Assembly: GCA_028688235.1 (NCBI GenBank)
Contig: JAQTYP010000171.1
Span: forward strand, 1-7,266
Source: Methylomonas sp.
GTDB lineage: Bacteria > Pseudomonadota > Gammaproteobacteria > Methylococcales > Methylomonadaceae
Length of the DNA stretch: 7,266 nucleotides
Reading direction: 5' to 3'
The notes beneath the pieces were generated by a model. The model was not told where the DNA came from, did not search any database, and saw nothing but the letters and a program-made list of their open reading frames with translations. Numbering within the stretch: position 1 is the first letter of the stretch; every line of letters starts with the position of its first letter. Shown here piece by piece: positions 6,750 through 7,266 of the stretch. Position numbers and translations under genes: made by a program.

Positions 6750-6824
6750 CAAACTTAAGCAACCGCGGGTCCTGCCGCGATTGCTCGAATTCTCGCCCAG
6801 GGCCCGCTTGAATATGGAGGCCTT
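6727..6824 (+). promoter_or_regulatory. Candidate attenuator: mutually exclusive RNA stems reaching the EamA ribosome site
   Basis: Four pairings can be drawn by eye. P: 6727-6733 with 6762-6768 (7 bp, one G-U), whose 5' arm lies inside the small reading frame. A: 6759-6768 with 6775-6784 (10 positions, one A-C mismatch, 6-base loop). B: 6765-6774 with 6798-6807 (10 bp, one G-U, 23-base loop). C: 6799-6804 with 6819-6824 (6 bp, one G-U), which hides the last two bases of GGAGG. A excludes B, and B excludes C, so the set can switch access to the transporter ribosome site. There is no T-run, so control of translation fits better than intrinsic termination. Confidence 0.4.
6816..6820 (+). promoter_or_regulatory. 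Shine-Dalgarno site of the EamA transporter
   Basis: GGAGG lies 4 bases before the ATG at 6825 and 10 bases before a second in-frame ATG at 6831. Both spacings can work, so the start is either of these, differing by two residues. The site overlaps proposed stem C. Confidence 0.65.
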
Positions 6825-7266
6825 ATGGCAATGTTCCCCCAATCTTTAACACTCGATCGCGATGTCGTATTCGGTTACGGCTTGGCGGCATTGGCTGCGA
6901 TCGGTTTTTCGACCAAGGCAATTTTAGTTAAGCTGGCATATTATGACGAAGTAGACGCCCTGACCTTGCTGGCGTTACGCATGTTGTTTTCCGCACCGGT
7001 TTTCCTGGTAGTAGCTCTTCGGCACGCCCGCAACCAGGGTTATCCATTAACCGGAAGGGATTATTGGACGGTATTGGTATTGGGGATTCTGGGCTATTAC
7101 TTGTCCAGCCTATTCGATTTTATCGGCTTGCAATATATTTCCGCCGGCTTGGAGCGGTTGATATTATTCCTGTATCCGACTTTTGTCGTGATTTTGTCGG
7201 CTTTGTTGCTGGGTAAGGCCTTCGGTAGAAAGGAGATGGTGGCTTTAGCGCTTCGCTATGCCCGCA
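6825..7266 (+). CDS. DMT-superfamily EamA-type transporter, 3'-truncated by window
   Basis: The N-terminal 147 codons of an inner-membrane drug/metabolite transporter-family protein; such proteins usually have ten helices in two EamA repeats, often exporting amino acids or other metabolites. At least four hydrophobic segments are visible, beginning GYGLAALAAIGFSTKAILVK, then LTLLALRMLFSAPVFLVVAL, YWTVLVLGILGYYLSSLFDF and LILFLYPTFVVILSALLLGK. FDFIGLQYISAGLERLILF is a strongly conserved block of one bacterial EamA subfamily and fixes the identification. The start is ATG 6825 (or 6831), behind GGAGG. The gene is transcribed away from aguA and has its own promoter with a long leader that may carry an attenuator. 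The substrate cannot be told from the sequence; an aromatic-rich leader would fit an aromatic compound, but that is inference. The last visible codons (LALRYAR) look unlike the family. Confidence 0.9.
   Translation, partial: MAMFPQSLTLDRDVVFGYGLAALAAIGFSTKAILVKLAYYDEVDALTLLALRMLFSAPVFLVVALRHARNQGYPLTGRDYWTVLVLGILGYYLSSLFDFIGLQYISAGLERLILFLYPTFVVILSALLLGKAFGRKEMVALALRYAR

Noticed and set aside
6759..6784. The GC-rich hairpin as an intrinsic terminator or REP-like repeat
   Set aside because: No T-run follows it, and no second copy occurs in the window, so neither a terminator nor a dispersed repeat is supported.
6704..6811. A 35-codon frame (ATG 6704 to TGA 6809-6811) overlapping the 26-codon leader frame
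   Set aside because: It has no Shine-Dalgarno, and its second half simply reads through the GC-rich stems. It could be an alternative leader frame, but nothing favours it over the frame at 6669, so it is not listed as a gene.

Overview
The window looks like chromosomal DNA of a gammaproteobacterium. The evidence is a PilY1 followed directly by a PilE-type minor pilin, together with a moderate GC content and ordinary codon use. A methanotroph-like (Methylococcales) origin is possible, but that is only an impression from protein style and was not tested. I see no mobile element, CRISPR array, tRNA or rRNA.

Layout. Bases 1-2875 (+ strand) are the end of a type IV pilus minor-pilin cluster: the C-terminal ~786 codons of a PilY1 adhesin/tip protein, cut by the window start, then a complete PilE-type minor pilin. 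A 93-base convergent gap (2876-2968) contains a 7-bp hairpin without a T-run. Bases 2969-6542 (- strand) carry three co-directional genes, in transcription order: agmatine deiminase (aguA), N-carbamoylputrescine amidase (aguB) and a Kef/CPA2-type cation:proton antiporter with an RCK_N domain. The first two form a complete two-step route from agmatine to putrescine, releasing ammonia and CO2. The gaps (28 and 66 bases) suggest one operon including the antiporter. Bases 6825-7266 (+) are the N-terminal half of a DMT/EamA-family transporter that runs off the window.

The most unusual part is the 282-base divergent region 6543-6824. It has a near-consensus sigma70 promoter (TTGACA, 18-base spacer, TATAGT) facing the EamA gene. 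An ATG opening a 26-codon aromatic-rich reading frame (2 Trp, 7 Phe, 1 Tyr) lies at the predicted transcription start. Downstream of its stop come strong, mutually exclusive RNA stems, the last of which overlaps the Shine-Dalgarno sequence of the transporter. This layout resembles a leader-peptide attenuator controlling a transporter and is the best candidate here for an undescribed regulatory element. It rests on pairing done by eye and has not been tested by folding software or by comparison with homologues.
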